A stretch of DNA of 6,443 nucleotides from Patescibacteria group bacterium (GTDB taxonomy: Bacteria; Patescibacteria; Microgenomatia; Daviesbacterales; UBA10151): contig JAMCTD010000132.1 of assembly GCA_023380995.1 (NCBI GenBank), positions 1 to 6,443 on the forward strand, written 5' to 3'. This document shows positions 1-5,883 of this stretch, piece by piece. The stretch's first letter is position 1; every line of letters begins with the position of its first letter. A program made the translations under genes and the position numbers. Under the pieces are notes generated by a model. The model was not told where the DNA came from and did not search any database. It saw only the letters and a program-made list of their open reading frames with translations.

Positions 1-1213
1 TTGCAAAACCGCTGATCAAAGAAGTGCCCATACCATACAAAATAGCAGCAGTCATAAGCGAGGAAACATTGGAAGCCCAAATTGAAGACCAGGCCCTTTT
101 AAATCCTAATTCTAAAGCCAAAGTTTTACTTTTACCCCAACGGTTTTCCTCCTTCATCCTTTCAAAAATTAAGATATTGGCATCAACTGCCATCCCGATT
201 GATAAAATAAATCCGGCGATACCAGCTAAAGTTAATGTTACAGGAGGCAGAACGAAAAGACCTGTTTTAAAAATTGCCAGGATCAAAAGAGTATAAATAA
301 CCAAAGCTGCATCTGCCACTAATCCTAAAATGCCATAAGAGGCTGCCATATATAACACCACTATAAATAGCCCGATCATACCTGCCACCAGGCTTTTGTT
401 TACAGACTGCTGGCCAAGCGTGGGACCAATAGAACGTTGCTCTATGACTTTAATTGGGACCGGCAAAGCCCCGGCGTTTAGCTGCACACTTAAATTCTTT
501 GCTTCTTCCAGTGTAAAATTTCCGGTAATTACAGCGTTTCCTCCAATAATTTCCTGTTGCACAATTGGCGGCGGCCAACTAATTGGCGTATTATCTAAAA
601 ACATAGCTAAAGGTTTACTAACATTTTTCTTTGTTATTTCTGCAAATTTCTTGGCTCCATTATCTGTAAATTCAATGGCGACTTGAGGCCCGGCACTACC
701 TTTTCCACTGCCAAAAGTTACCTGAGAGCTTTTTAGATCTGCCCCTGTTAACCCTGTTGATTGAAAAGAATTCAAATATGCTACCGCAGATTGAGTAGCC
801 TCTGCTGAAGGAGTTGCTATCAATTCCCTAAAATCAAGTTGCGCTGTTTTTCCCACTAAATTTGCAGCTGATGAAGCATCCTTAATACCCGGCAGCTCTA
901 CTAAAATCCTTCTTTGATTGCCTAATTTCGATGTTTGCACTAAAGCTTCAGAAACACCGAATAAATTAACCCTCCGCTCTATGACATTTTTTGCAGATTC
1001 TAAAGCATTATCCCGGCTTTTAGAATCAATTTTGTCCATTTGAGTCTCCAGTACCAATTGCGTCCCGCCTTGCAGATCAAGTCCTAATTTTAAAGGGAAT
1101 TTAACTCCTATTTTCTTGCCTAATATTTTAATTGAGGGGGGGTTTGGGATATCTATTAAGATTACCACTAGCGATATTACAACAATAAGCCACAAAACTA
1201 TTCTTGGTTTCAT
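1..1213 (-). CDS. secD: Protein translocase subunit SecD, 3' end cut by window edge
   Basis: SecD, with SecF, forms the membrane complex that works with SecYEG and uses the proton gradient to help exported proteins leave the translocon. The visible part is 404 residues from ATG at 1213. Residues 5-22 form the first membrane helix. GLDLQGG at 44-50 is the SecD signature opening the extracytoplasmic domain. The C-terminal part is a multi-helix membrane region containing GMAVDANILIFER, with Asp344. By motif this is the conserved transmembrane Asp linked to proton coupling in SecDF, an assignment made from family knowledge. The frame is open to base 2, so only the last membrane helix or two are missing. 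SecF would be expected just beyond the edge. It is the last visible gene of a four-gene minus-strand run, 35 bases after its neighbour. There is no clear Shine-Dalgarno before the ATG, but a promoter-like pair sits just upstream. Confidence 0.95.
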   Translation of the reverse strand, partial: MKPRIVLWLIVVISLVVILIDIPNPPSIKILGKKIGVKFPLKLGLDLQGGTQLVLETQMDKIDSKSRDNALESAKNVIERRVNLFGVSEALVQTSKLGNQRRILVELPGIKDASSAANLVGKTAQLDFRELIATPSAEATQSAVAYLNSFQSTGLTGADLKSSQVTFGSGKGSAGPQVAIEFTDNGAKKFAEITKKNVSKPLAMFLDNTPISWPPPIVQQEIIGGNAVITGNFTLEEAKNLSVQLNAGALPVPIKVIEQRSIGPTLGQQSVNKSLVAGMIGLFIVVLYMAASYGILGLVADAALVIYTLLILAIFKTGLFVLPPVTLTLAGIAGFILSIGMAVDANILIFERMKEENRWGKSKTLALELGFKRAWSSIWASNVSSLMTAAILYGMGTSLISGFA

Positions 1214-1222
1214 TGATATTTA

Positions 1223-1252
1223 ATTATCTAACAGTTTAGCAGAATTTATCAA
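1223..1252 (-). promoter_or_regulatory. Possible internal promoter for secD, near-leaderless geometry
   Basis: On the minus strand, TTGATA (1247-1252) and GATAAT (1223-1228) are separated by 18 bases, each one mismatch from consensus. The start would fall about 3 bases before the secD ATG. The -35 overlaps the upstream gene's tandem TGA-TAA stop. The DNA is AT-rich, so a chance match is quite possible. Confidence 0.3.
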
Positions 1253-1839
1253 ATTATTACCCCTTCTAAAAGTTCGTCCTCATCCCCTATCAACATAATC
1301 TTGGGTTGCATTAATACCCTTAATATAAACGGATCTCTTCTTTTTATTCTAAATTTAAATTCTGCTTCATCCATAAATGAATAGTTTATCTCCGCTTCTC
1401 TTTTGGCTTGCTCATCAGAAATAATAGCTTGCAGCTCGGGCAAAACTATGCTCCCAACAACCAACAAATCAACATCCTCAGAAGACGCAGGTGTATATTT
1501 CACAAAACGGGTAGACAAAAAGGCAAATTTAACTTTTCCCAGCTTTGCCTTATTTTTAATAAAATTTCCCCCCAGTCCTGTTGATTTTGCAACAAGACTT
1601 AGAAGTTCTTTGTAATATACATAATCCTTCCTAAATAAATACAGCCTTCTGTTAGCCCGCCATTCCGAAGAAACCATACCATATTTTTCCATCCTGGCCA
1701 ACTCGCGCCGGACAGCATTAATTTCTTCAGAAACTCTCCGGACTATCTCACGGACATGAAAAAGAGATCCTTGAGCAGAAGATAGAAAAAGTTGTAGTAT
1801 TTTTACCCGGACTCTTGAGACAAAAAGTTCCTCAAGCAT
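1249..1839 (-). CDS. Winged-helix / nucleotidyltransferase-like fusion protein, probable regulator
   Basis: This 196-residue protein has two parts. Residues 1-75 look like a winged-helix DNA-binding domain: VKILQLFL as first helix, then HVREIVRRV and EEINAVRRELARMEKYGMV as the helix-turn-helix, and a basic wing, RANRRLYLF. Residues 80-196 resemble a MNT-type minimal nucleotidyltransferase, with SSEDVDLLVVG (Asp122 and Asp124 as the metal-binding DxD), EINYSFMDEAEF near 150-161, and RVLMQPKIMLIG near the end. The usual GS signature before the DxD is replaced by Thr110-Arg111, so catalysis may be lost. Such fusions are commonly annotated as transcriptional regulators in CPR bacteria and archaea, but their targets are unknown. 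The ATG has the strongest Shine-Dalgarno in this operon. It lies 31 bases after the DUF3048 gene and 35 before secD. No HEPN partner gene is beside it, so a MNT/HEPN toxin-antitoxin role is not supported. Confidence 0.8.
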   Translation of the reverse strand: MLEELFVSRVRVKILQLFLSSAQGSLFHVREIVRRVSEEINAVRRELARMEKYGMVSSEWRANRRLYLFRKDYVYYKELLSLVAKSTGLGGNFIKNKAKLGKVKFAFLSTRFVKYTPASSEDVDLLVVGSIVLPELQAIISDEQAKREAEINYSFMDEAEFKFRIKRRDPFILRVLMQPKIMLIGDEDELLEGVII

Positions 1840-1844
1840 TTTAA

Positions 1845-1850
1845 CCTCCT
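1845..1850 (-). promoter_or_regulatory. Strong ribosome binding site for the winged-helix gene
   Basis: The minus strand reads AAAGGAGGTTAAAATG here. AGGAGG ends 5 bases before the ATG at 1839. This fixes the start codon and contrasts with the weak or absent sites of the other genes in the operon. Confidence 0.75.
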
Positions 1851-1870
1851 TTCCGGGCAGAAAATTTTAT

Positions 1871-3052
1871 TTAATAACTTACTTTGGATCCCTCCGGGAC
1901 AGTTTGGATCCAAATTTGACCGGCATTAAATTCTATTTCTTTACCATTTTTATCTACATATTTACTTCTGGCAAGTCTTGATGCCTTAACCCATTTCCCT
2001 TCTATTACATTGCCATCCTGAAAGACCAAAGCTTTTCCACTACCAGTTGTACCATACAATAAATGCACATTACCAGGGTAACCATCATTGGCGTTTGTTT
2101 CCTTCTCAAATTGAACAACAATATTTTTTACAGAAATTGGGGCTTTATTATTCAAATCAAGATGGTCTGAACCACCATTTTGTCTTTTGTAGGAATTTGT
2201 AGCAGGATCATACAACCAGGTAACGTCATAGCCTGACTGTGATTCCCAGAAATTAACTGCAATCTTTGCAGTTGCCCCGCCGCCTTTATCAGCTTTAAAA
2301 GTCCAAGGTTTAAAATTCTTATCCCAGGCAACCCCGGCTGAGTCTGTGGCTATCCAACCACGTTTAGCTCCAACTTCCCAAAGCTTTGCGGTTGTGGAAT
2401 ACATGGTATGCTCTGTGGCAACAGAATGACCTAATCTTTGATAATCTCTCCAAAAAACAGGAAATCCAATACTGAATTGGTTTAAATCTTTAACTGTGTA
2501 TTTTATAATCTGTGACAACGCATCAGCAGGTCCCGGGGTATTTGCTCCTCCAACATGCGCATACAAAGCATCATACTCTCCAAGCCAATCCAGGAAATAC
2601 GTTCTTGCTGACCTCACAGGTCCAACTTGGATATCTGAAAGATTACAATAGAATATAGCCATAAATCTGGTAATTCCACCCTCTGCAACAGCCTCATATA
2701 CTATATCTGCTGAACTTAATCCTGATTGGGGCCGCGCTTCTGTATGATTTTCTATCATTACTGCCAGAGGCCGCCTCTTCTCCCAATATTCCTTAGCTTT
2801 TTTAGTATGCTTTGTACCGTTTAAGTCACAAGTTTCTGTTTTAGGTTCGTTTGGATCTTCAACAAAAGCATTAGATGGAGTAGGTAATTTGGATGTTGAA
2901 CCTTGTTGAGGCATAGGACTTAAATTACTCCCTTTAAACACAGAATAAGACACGCTCGCTGAAGCGCCATATAAAACTACACCTAATATGGTTAAAACTA
3001 AAATCCTTTGTAAATTTGTTAATTTTCCAAAAATTTCAGCTACTTTATTCAT
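1871..3052 (-). CDS. DUF3048 (YerB-like) membrane-anchored extracytoplasmic protein
   Basis: This 393-residue protein matches the DUF3048 family, typified by Bacillus YerB; its biochemical role is not established. An N-terminal helix (about 16-37) acts as a signal anchor, followed by a low-complexity Ser/Pro/Thr linker to about residue 70. The N-terminal DUF3048 domain covers about 92-240 and shows RRPLAVMIENHTEARPQSGL, ADIVYEAVAEGGITRFMAIF and VGPVRSARTYFLDW. The C-terminal domain covers about 260-390 and contains YPGNVHLLYGTTGSGKALVF and GQIWIQTVP. Unlike YerB, it has no lipobox Cys after the helix, so it should be held by the helix itself. The only cysteines, Cys75 and Cys136, both lie outside and could form a disulfide. 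It starts 19 bases after the DUF4446 gene, with a poor Shine-Dalgarno, which suggests coupled translation from a shared transcript. The family call is firm; the function is unknown. Confidence 0.9.
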   Translation of the reverse strand: MNKVAEIFGKLTNLQRILVLTILGVVLYGASASVSYSVFKGSNLSPMPQQGSTSKLPTPSNAFVEDPNEPKTETCDLNGTKHTKKAKEYWEKRRPLAVMIENHTEARPQSGLSSADIVYEAVAEGGITRFMAIFYCNLSDIQVGPVRSARTYFLDWLGEYDALYAHVGGANTPGPADALSQIIKYTVKDLNQFSIGFPVFWRDYQRLGHSVATEHTMYSTTAKLWEVGAKRGWIATDSAGVAWDKNFKPWTFKADKGGGATAKIAVNFWESQSGYDVTWLYDPATNSYKRQNGGSDHLDLNNKAPISVKNIVVQFEKETNANDGYPGNVHLLYGTTGSGKALVFQDGNVIEGKWVKASRLARSKYVDKNGKEIEFNAGQIWIQTVPEGSKVSY

Positions 3053-3071
3053 AATTCCGTTAGAAACTCAT

Positions 3072-3539
3072 CTACCTTTCTGTCATGGCTTTTTTAATTA
3101 CCAATTCCTCTTCTTTTGATAATTCGTATTTAGCGCTTTTTCCTAAAATTATCTCTTTTCCAAATGCCCTAGTTCCTGATCTGGCATGTAAACTGGTTAT
3201 CACAATCCCGGTTCCTTCATTATCTAAAAAGCATACTGCAAAACTTTGATCCCCTCCAGTATCATTATAAGGATTAAAGCGTAAAAACCCTACTCGCTGA
3301 ATGTGTTGCAAACTCTGGCTCTGAACTGCTTTCACCCTACTGCCTAAATCAGACAATTCTCCTTTAAAATCTTCAACTACTTTCAAAATTTCTTCAAATT
3401 TTTTTCTTACATCTCTTTCTCCTGATTTTGGAAAAAGTGATGTTAGAAACTTATTTTGCTGCCAAATTAGAAAACTTAACAATCCCAGCCAAATTACTAA
3501 CAACCCCCAGGCCGCAAAACCAACCCAATCCGAATACAT
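3072..3539 (-). CDS. DUF4446 family membrane protein
   Basis: This 155-residue protein is a clear DUF4446 member; I know of no established function for the family. It has one N-terminal membrane helix (about 6-27, rich in Trp, Leu and Ile), a charged helical stretch likely to be coiled coil (about 44-80), then the conserved core with HIQRVGFLRFNPYNDTGGDQ (79-98), SFAVCFLDNEGTGIVITSLH (99-118) and a C-terminal KYELSKEEE. The GGDxSF and ITSLHxR motifs are the hallmarks of the family. The ATG at 3539 is chosen because it gives the whole membrane helix. It is first in the minus-strand operon and is preceded by a near-consensus promoter placed so close that the leader would be only about 7 bases. 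Position with DUF3048 and secD suggests an envelope role, but this is inference from context. Confidence 0.9.
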   Translation of the reverse strand: MYSDWVGFAAWGLLVIWLGLLSFLIWQQNKFLTSLFPKSGERDVRKKFEEILKVVEDFKGELSDLGSRVKAVQSQSLQHIQRVGFLRFNPYNDTGGDQSFAVCFLDNEGTGIVITSLHARSGTRAFGKEIILGKSAKYELSKEEELVIKKAMTER

Positions 3540-3552
3540 AAGTTACTCTTTC

Positions 3553-3582
3553 AATATACCCAAAAAGCCCAAACCTTGTCAA
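3553..3582 (-). promoter_or_regulatory. Promoter of the DUF4446-DUF3048-wHTH-secD operon
   Basis: On the minus strand, TTGACA (3577-3582, perfect) and TATATT (3553-3558, one mismatch) are 18 bases apart. The start is expected near 3546, about 7 bases before the ATG, leaving almost no room for a Shine-Dalgarno. One copy of a 10-base direct repeat overlaps the -35. Confidence 0.65.
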
Positions 3583-3617
3583 CTACAATCATGTAAACTG
3601 ATCGTAATCAACTACAA
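3579..3617. repeat. Direct repeat pair TCAACTACAA at the operon promoter
   Basis: TCAACTACAA occurs at 3579-3588 and 3608-3617, exactly 29 bases apart, close to three helical turns. Each copy is followed by two bases and ATG. The first overlaps the minus-strand -35. The arrangement suits a pair of binding sites for a regulator acting on the operon, an inference from placement alone. Confidence 0.5.
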
Positions 3618-3681
3618 GTATGCATTTAAAGTAAGAAACAATTATTCAAAACAGTCTTTTTTCATACAAATCCTGTAGTAT

Positions 3682-3731
3682 TAGGTTCAATTAGTGCTTG
3701 ACAGGCATAACTGTTCGTGCTAGGCTCAATT
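3682..3731. repeat. Direct repeat pair TAGGYTCAATT flanking the plus-strand -35
   Basis: TAGGTTCAATT (3682-3692) and TAGGCTCAATT (3721-3731) differ at one base and lie 39 bases apart. They bracket the TTGACA of the plus-strand promoter, and the second copy covers its -10 position. They may be operator half-sites or a local duplication. Confidence 0.45.
3698..3726 (+). promoter_or_regulatory. Probable promoter of the coiled-coil/zinc-ribbon gene pair
   Basis: TTGACA (3698-3703) is followed after 17 bases by TAGGCT (3721-3726), which keeps the T1, A2 and T6 positions of the -10 box but is otherwise poor. The start would be near 3733, giving a leader of about 20 bases before the ATG at 3754. 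The weak -10 suggests low or activated expression. Confidence 0.45.
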
Positions 3732-3735
3732 GAGC
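3724..3735. promoter_or_regulatory. 12-base perfect palindrome over the plus-strand -10/start site
   Basis: GCTCAATTGAGC is perfectly self-complementary and spans the -10 and expected transcription start of the plus-strand promoter, the normal position for a repressor operator. Its left half is shared with the TAGGYTCAATT repeat. Confidence 0.4.
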
Positions 3736-3753
3736 GTAGGATTCATAAAACCC

Positions 3754-4071
3754 ATGGCTATCCAACAGACCAAACGACAATCAGAATTGGAAAAACGGCT
3801 GCAAATTCTCAGAAGACAAGTCTATGGAAAAGGGTCAGAAACCCGGATAGACCAAATAAAATCAGGCTACCAGAAAAACTCTGACAAACCAATACACCGA
3901 TACGCCGATACGCCAGTTTCATCTGGCACGATAACCCATCAATCTAGTGATCTTGCTTATCTTCATCAGGATTTATTGAAAATTTTAATCTTTTCATCTG
4001 TCGCAATAGGCGGTCAAATCTTGCTTTTCTTTCTTATAAGCAATCATATCTTAAATTTAAATTTCTTCTAG
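3754..4071 (+). CDS. Unrecognised small coiled-coil protein with C-terminal membrane helix
   Basis: I do not recognise a named family. The 105-residue product has a basic, helix-prone N-terminus (TKRQSELEKRLQILRRQVYG, about 6-25) likely to be a short coiled coil. A polar, probably disordered linker follows (26-65). An SSDLAYLHQDLLKIL segment then leads into one membrane helix (about 76-98), with five residues after its end. This is a tail-anchored layout, so the coiled coil probably faces the cytoplasm. ATG at 3754 is preferred over an in-frame TTG at 3730, because the TTG lies upstream of the expected transcription start; the Shine-Dalgarno is weak either way. The linker is encoded partly by three 8-base repeats. 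The zinc-ribbon gene follows after 20 bases and both appear to share one promoter and terminator. Reality is supported by frame length, promoter, terminator and the neighbour's ribosome site. Confidence 0.7.
   Translation: MAIQQTKRQSELEKRLQILRRQVYGKGSETRIDQIKSGYQKNSDKPIHRYADTPVSSGTITHQSSDLAYLHQDLLKILIFSSVAIGGQILLFFLISNHILNLNFF
3892..3915 (+). repeat. Three tandem 8-base units inside the small membrane protein gene
   Basis: The units are ATACACCG, ATACGCCG and ATACGCCA. Eight is not a multiple of three, so gain or loss of one unit would shift the reading frame before the membrane helix. Three units in frame add eight residues (IHRYADTP-like). Confidence 0.6.
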
Positions 4072-4082
4072 AAAGGGGGTGA
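4072..4082 (+). promoter_or_regulatory. Ribosome binding site of the zinc-ribbon gene
   Basis: AAAGGGGGTGA begins directly after the upstream stop codon and lies 9 bases before the ATG at 4092. It differs by one base from the full anti-Shine-Dalgarno complement AAAGGAGGTGA. It fixes the start of a gene that is otherwise easy to miss because of its size. Confidence 0.75.
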
Positions 4083-4091
4083 GTTTATATT

Positions 4092-4232
4092 ATGGTACAA
4101 ATGTATTGTGTTAAATGCCGCCAAAAAAGAGACGCAGAAAACGTACAAGAGGTAACTATGAAAAATGGTAAAAAGGCCTCAAAAGGTACTTGCCCAGTGT
4201 GCGGTACTTCGATGTTTAAAATCGGTGGGTAA
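4092..4232 (+). CDS. 46-residue zinc-ribbon protein, DUF5679-like
   Basis: The product is 46 residues with two CxxC pairs: Cys6-Val-Lys-Cys9 and Cys34-Pro-Val-Cys37. They are separated by 24 residues containing a basic turn (KNGKKASKG) and followed by GTSMFKIGG. This is the compact zinc-ribbon shape annotated as DUF5679, found in CPR bacteria and relatives and resembling the C-terminal zinc ribbons of topoisomerase I. It probably binds one zinc ion and may bind nucleic acid or a protein partner; the biological role is unknown. The strong ribosome site and adjoining terminator make it a convincing gene despite its length. It is the second gene of a two-gene plus-strand unit, 20 bases after the coiled-coil/membrane gene. 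The DUF5679 label is from recognition of the pattern. Confidence 0.88.
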   Translation: MVQMYCVKCRQKRDAENVQEVTMKNGKKASKGTCPVCGTSMFKIGG

Positions 4233-4253
4233 AATTGTCATTTAGACAATTTT
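4231..4253 (+). other. Perfect hairpin overlapping the zinc-ribbon stop codon
   Basis: AAAATTGTC (4231-4239) and GACAATTTT (4245-4253) form a 9-base-pair perfect stem with a 5-base ATTTA loop, starting within the TAA stop. It is AT-rich and followed by TTTTGTTG. It may be a weak first terminator or a 3'-end stabiliser upstream of the main terminator. Confidence 0.5.
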
Positions 4254-4270
4254 GTTGAAAAACACCATCT

Positions 4271-4312
4271 CAAGAAACCCTCCAAATTAAATGGGGGGTT
4301 TCTTGTTGTTTA
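4271..4312 (+). terminator. Rho-independent terminator of the two-gene unit
   Basis: Arms at 4271-4284 and 4292-4305 pair over 14 positions, with one U-G wobble (4281/4295), around a 7-base loop. A TTGTTGTTT tail follows. The wobble and the T-rich tail both fit the plus strand. On the minus strand the wobble becomes an A-C mismatch and the tail is poor, so it would end comM transcripts, arriving convergently, less well. Confidence 0.8.
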
Positions 4313-5842
4313 ACTCTCATCCCTTGCCCTATATTGCAAAGCTTCTGCAATATGTTCTCCTTCAATATTTTCTGAATTTGCTAAATCTGCAATTGTTCTG
4401 GAAAGCTTTAAGACCCGGTGATAACCCCTGGCTGAAAGGTTTAATGAAGATACTGCCATCTTTAAAAGTTCCAAGCCTTCTTGGGTCAGCGTACAACAAT
4501 CCTTAATATCACTATTACTCATCTCAGAATTAGTCAGGATCCTGCCTTTAAACCTTTGTTGTTGGATTTTTCTAGCTGCAATAATTCTTTTTCTAATCTC
4601 AGCTGAACTTTCAACTTTTATATCAGCAGATAATTTGTCTACCTCAACCGCCGGCACTTCCAAATAAATATCTATCCTATCTAACAGAGGTCCGGAAATC
4701 CGGCGTTTATATTTGGCAATTTGCCCGGGCATGCAACCGCAATTTCTCTTCTTATCCCCTAAAAACCCGCAAGGACAAGGGTTTTGGGCAGCAAACAAAA
4801 TAAATTGGGCAGGCAAACTTATTGATCCAGAGGCACGGGAAATTGTAATACGCCTATCTTCCAACGGCTGCCTTAAGCTTTCCAAACTTTGGCGCGGAAA
4901 CTCTGCAACTTCATCCAAAAACAAAACACCTCTGTGGGCAAGTGAAATTTCACCTGGCCTGATACTATTTCCTCCTCCCAACAGTCCTACATATGAAGCG
5001 CTATGATGAGGTGAGCGGAAAGGACGGGAAGTAATAAGCGAGTTATTGCTTTCCAAAAGTCCTGCTATTGAATAAATTTTTGTTACTTCTATAACTTCGT
5101 CAAAAGTAAGGGGAGGCAAAATTGAGGAAAAACTTCTGGCCAACAATGTCTTGCCTGCACCAGGCGGACCTTTCAGTAAAATGTTATGTCCTCCTGCTGC
5201 TGAAACTTCCAAAGCCCTTTTTGCTTGTTCCTGTCCTTTAATCTGAGAAAAATCATATTCATAAATCAAATTCTCCTCTAAATTTAAAACAGGTTTTTCA
5301 ACAAACTTTAATTCTTCTTGTCCAAGTAATATTCTTACGAGTTGCTGTAAGGAATCCGGAGCCAAAACCTCCAAACCTTCAATGATTGCTGCTTCTTGTC
5401 CATTATCTTTTGGCACTATTACTCTTTTTATCCCCTGTTCTTTTGCTAAAATAGCCAAAGGCAATACTCCGTTAATTTTGCTGATATGCCCATCTAAAGA
5501 TAATTCCCCTACAATTAAAGTCTTTGAGAAATCTATCTTTTGAGGATCATTACTTATCTGTCCTGATGCTGAAAGTAAACCCAAAGCAATTGGTAAATCA
5601 TAGGATGGCCCTTCTTTAGGCATATCAGCCGGAGCTAAATTAACAGTAATCCGGTGTAAGGGAAATTCTGCGCCAGAATTTCTAAACGCTGCCCGCACCC
5701 TTTCTTTACTTTCTTCAACTGCCCTATCTCCAAGCCCAACAATGGTAAAAGAAGGCAACCCCTGCATGGAAATATCCACCTCACACGTAACTAAATTTGC
5801 ATCAAGTCCAATATTTGCAGCTGAAATTATTTTTGCAAGCAA
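4310..5842 (-). CDS. comM: ComM/YifB family AAA+ ATPase (Mg-chelatase-like)
   Basis: ComM is a hexameric helicase that drives branch migration when incoming single-stranded DNA is integrated during natural transformation (shown for Vibrio ComM). At 510 residues this is full length for the family. Residues 1-170 form the Lon-like ChlI domain (QGLPSFTIVGLGDRAVEESK, ITVNLAPADMPKEGPSYDLP). The AAA+ core follows: GPPGAGKT Walker A at 225-232 (Lys231), FRSPHHSASYVGLLGGG, Walker B GVLFLDE at 305-311 (Asp310, Glu311), sensor Asn354 in AAQNPCPCGF, and LLDRIDI with Arg389 as likely Arg finger. Cys356, 358, 368 and 370 give the conserved four-Cys insertion. The C-terminal domain carries LSARGYHRVLKLSRTIADL. 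All catalytic residues are present. The start is TTG, chosen because it gives the family's usual MLAKI opening, with GGGGGTC 8 bases upstream. It is divergent from rnpB and convergent with the zinc-ribbon unit. Confidence 0.95.
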   Translation of the reverse strand: MLAKIISAANIGLDANLVTCEVDISMQGLPSFTIVGLGDRAVEESKERVRAAFRNSGAEFPLHRITVNLAPADMPKEGPSYDLPIALGLLSASGQISNDPQKIDFSKTLIVGELSLDGHISKINGVLPLAILAKEQGIKRVIVPKDNGQEAAIIEGLEVLAPDSLQQLVRILLGQEELKFVEKPVLNLEENLIYEYDFSQIKGQEQAKRALEVSAAGGHNILLKGPPGAGKTLLARSFSSILPPLTFDEVIEVTKIYSIAGLLESNNSLITSRPFRSPHHSASYVGLLGGGNSIRPGEISLAHRGVLFLDEVAEFPRQSLESLRQPLEDRRITISRASGSISLPAQFILFAAQNPCPCGFLGDKKRNCGCMPGQIAKYKRRISGPLLDRIDIYLEVPAVEVDKLSADIKVESSAEIRKRIIAARKIQQQRFKGRILTNSEMSNSDIKDCCTLTQEGLELLKMAVSSLNLSARGYHRVLKLSRTIADLANSENIEGEHIAEALQYRARDES

Positions 5843-5848
5843 GTTAAA

Positions 5849-5877
5849 TTGACCCCCAAATCATTATATAGTAAAAT
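5849..5877 (+). promoter_or_regulatory. Promoter of rnpB
   Basis: TTGACC (5849-5854) and TAAAAT (5872-5877) are each one mismatch from consensus and 17 bases apart. The predicted start is near 5884, exactly where helix P1 begins. The -35 overlaps the comM ribosome-site region (5851-5857) on the other strand, so the two genes share this short gap. Confidence 0.7.
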
Positions 5878-5883
5878 ATACGA

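Noticed and set aside
24..296. Open plus-strand frame of about 90 codons
   Set aside because: It lies opposite the SecD membrane domain, whose motifs (GMAVDANILIFER) are unmistakable; the plus-strand product resembles nothing and has no ribosome site.
396..686. Open plus-strand frame of about 96 codons
   Set aside because: It is antisense to the extracytoplasmic part of secD and has no family resemblance or control signals.
1403..1615. Open plus-strand frame opposite the nucleotidyltransferase-like domain
   Set aside because: It is a shadow of the minus-strand gene, which has a perfect ribosome site and recognisable motifs.
1249..1839. MNT/HEPN toxin-antitoxin system
   Set aside because: The nucleotidyltransferase-like domain is fused to a DNA-binding domain and lacks the GS motif; no HEPN gene is adjacent.
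3730..3732. TTG as the start of the small coiled-coil/membrane gene
   Set aside because: It lies at or upstream of the predicted transcription start and inside the palindrome; the ATG at 3754 with a 20-base leader fits better.
4291..4506. Plus-strand frame starting inside the terminator hairpin
   Set aside because: It overlaps the terminator and the ComM C-terminus; the composition is a reflection of the ComM codons.
4713..5006. Plus-strand frame opposite the ComM Walker B and Cys region
   Set aside because: It is antisense to the most conserved part of ComM and has no independent support.
5863..5868. TATAAT on the minus strand as the comM -10
   Set aside because: No -35 is found 16-18 bases upstream and the start would fall on the comM ribosome site, so it is not listed as a promoter.
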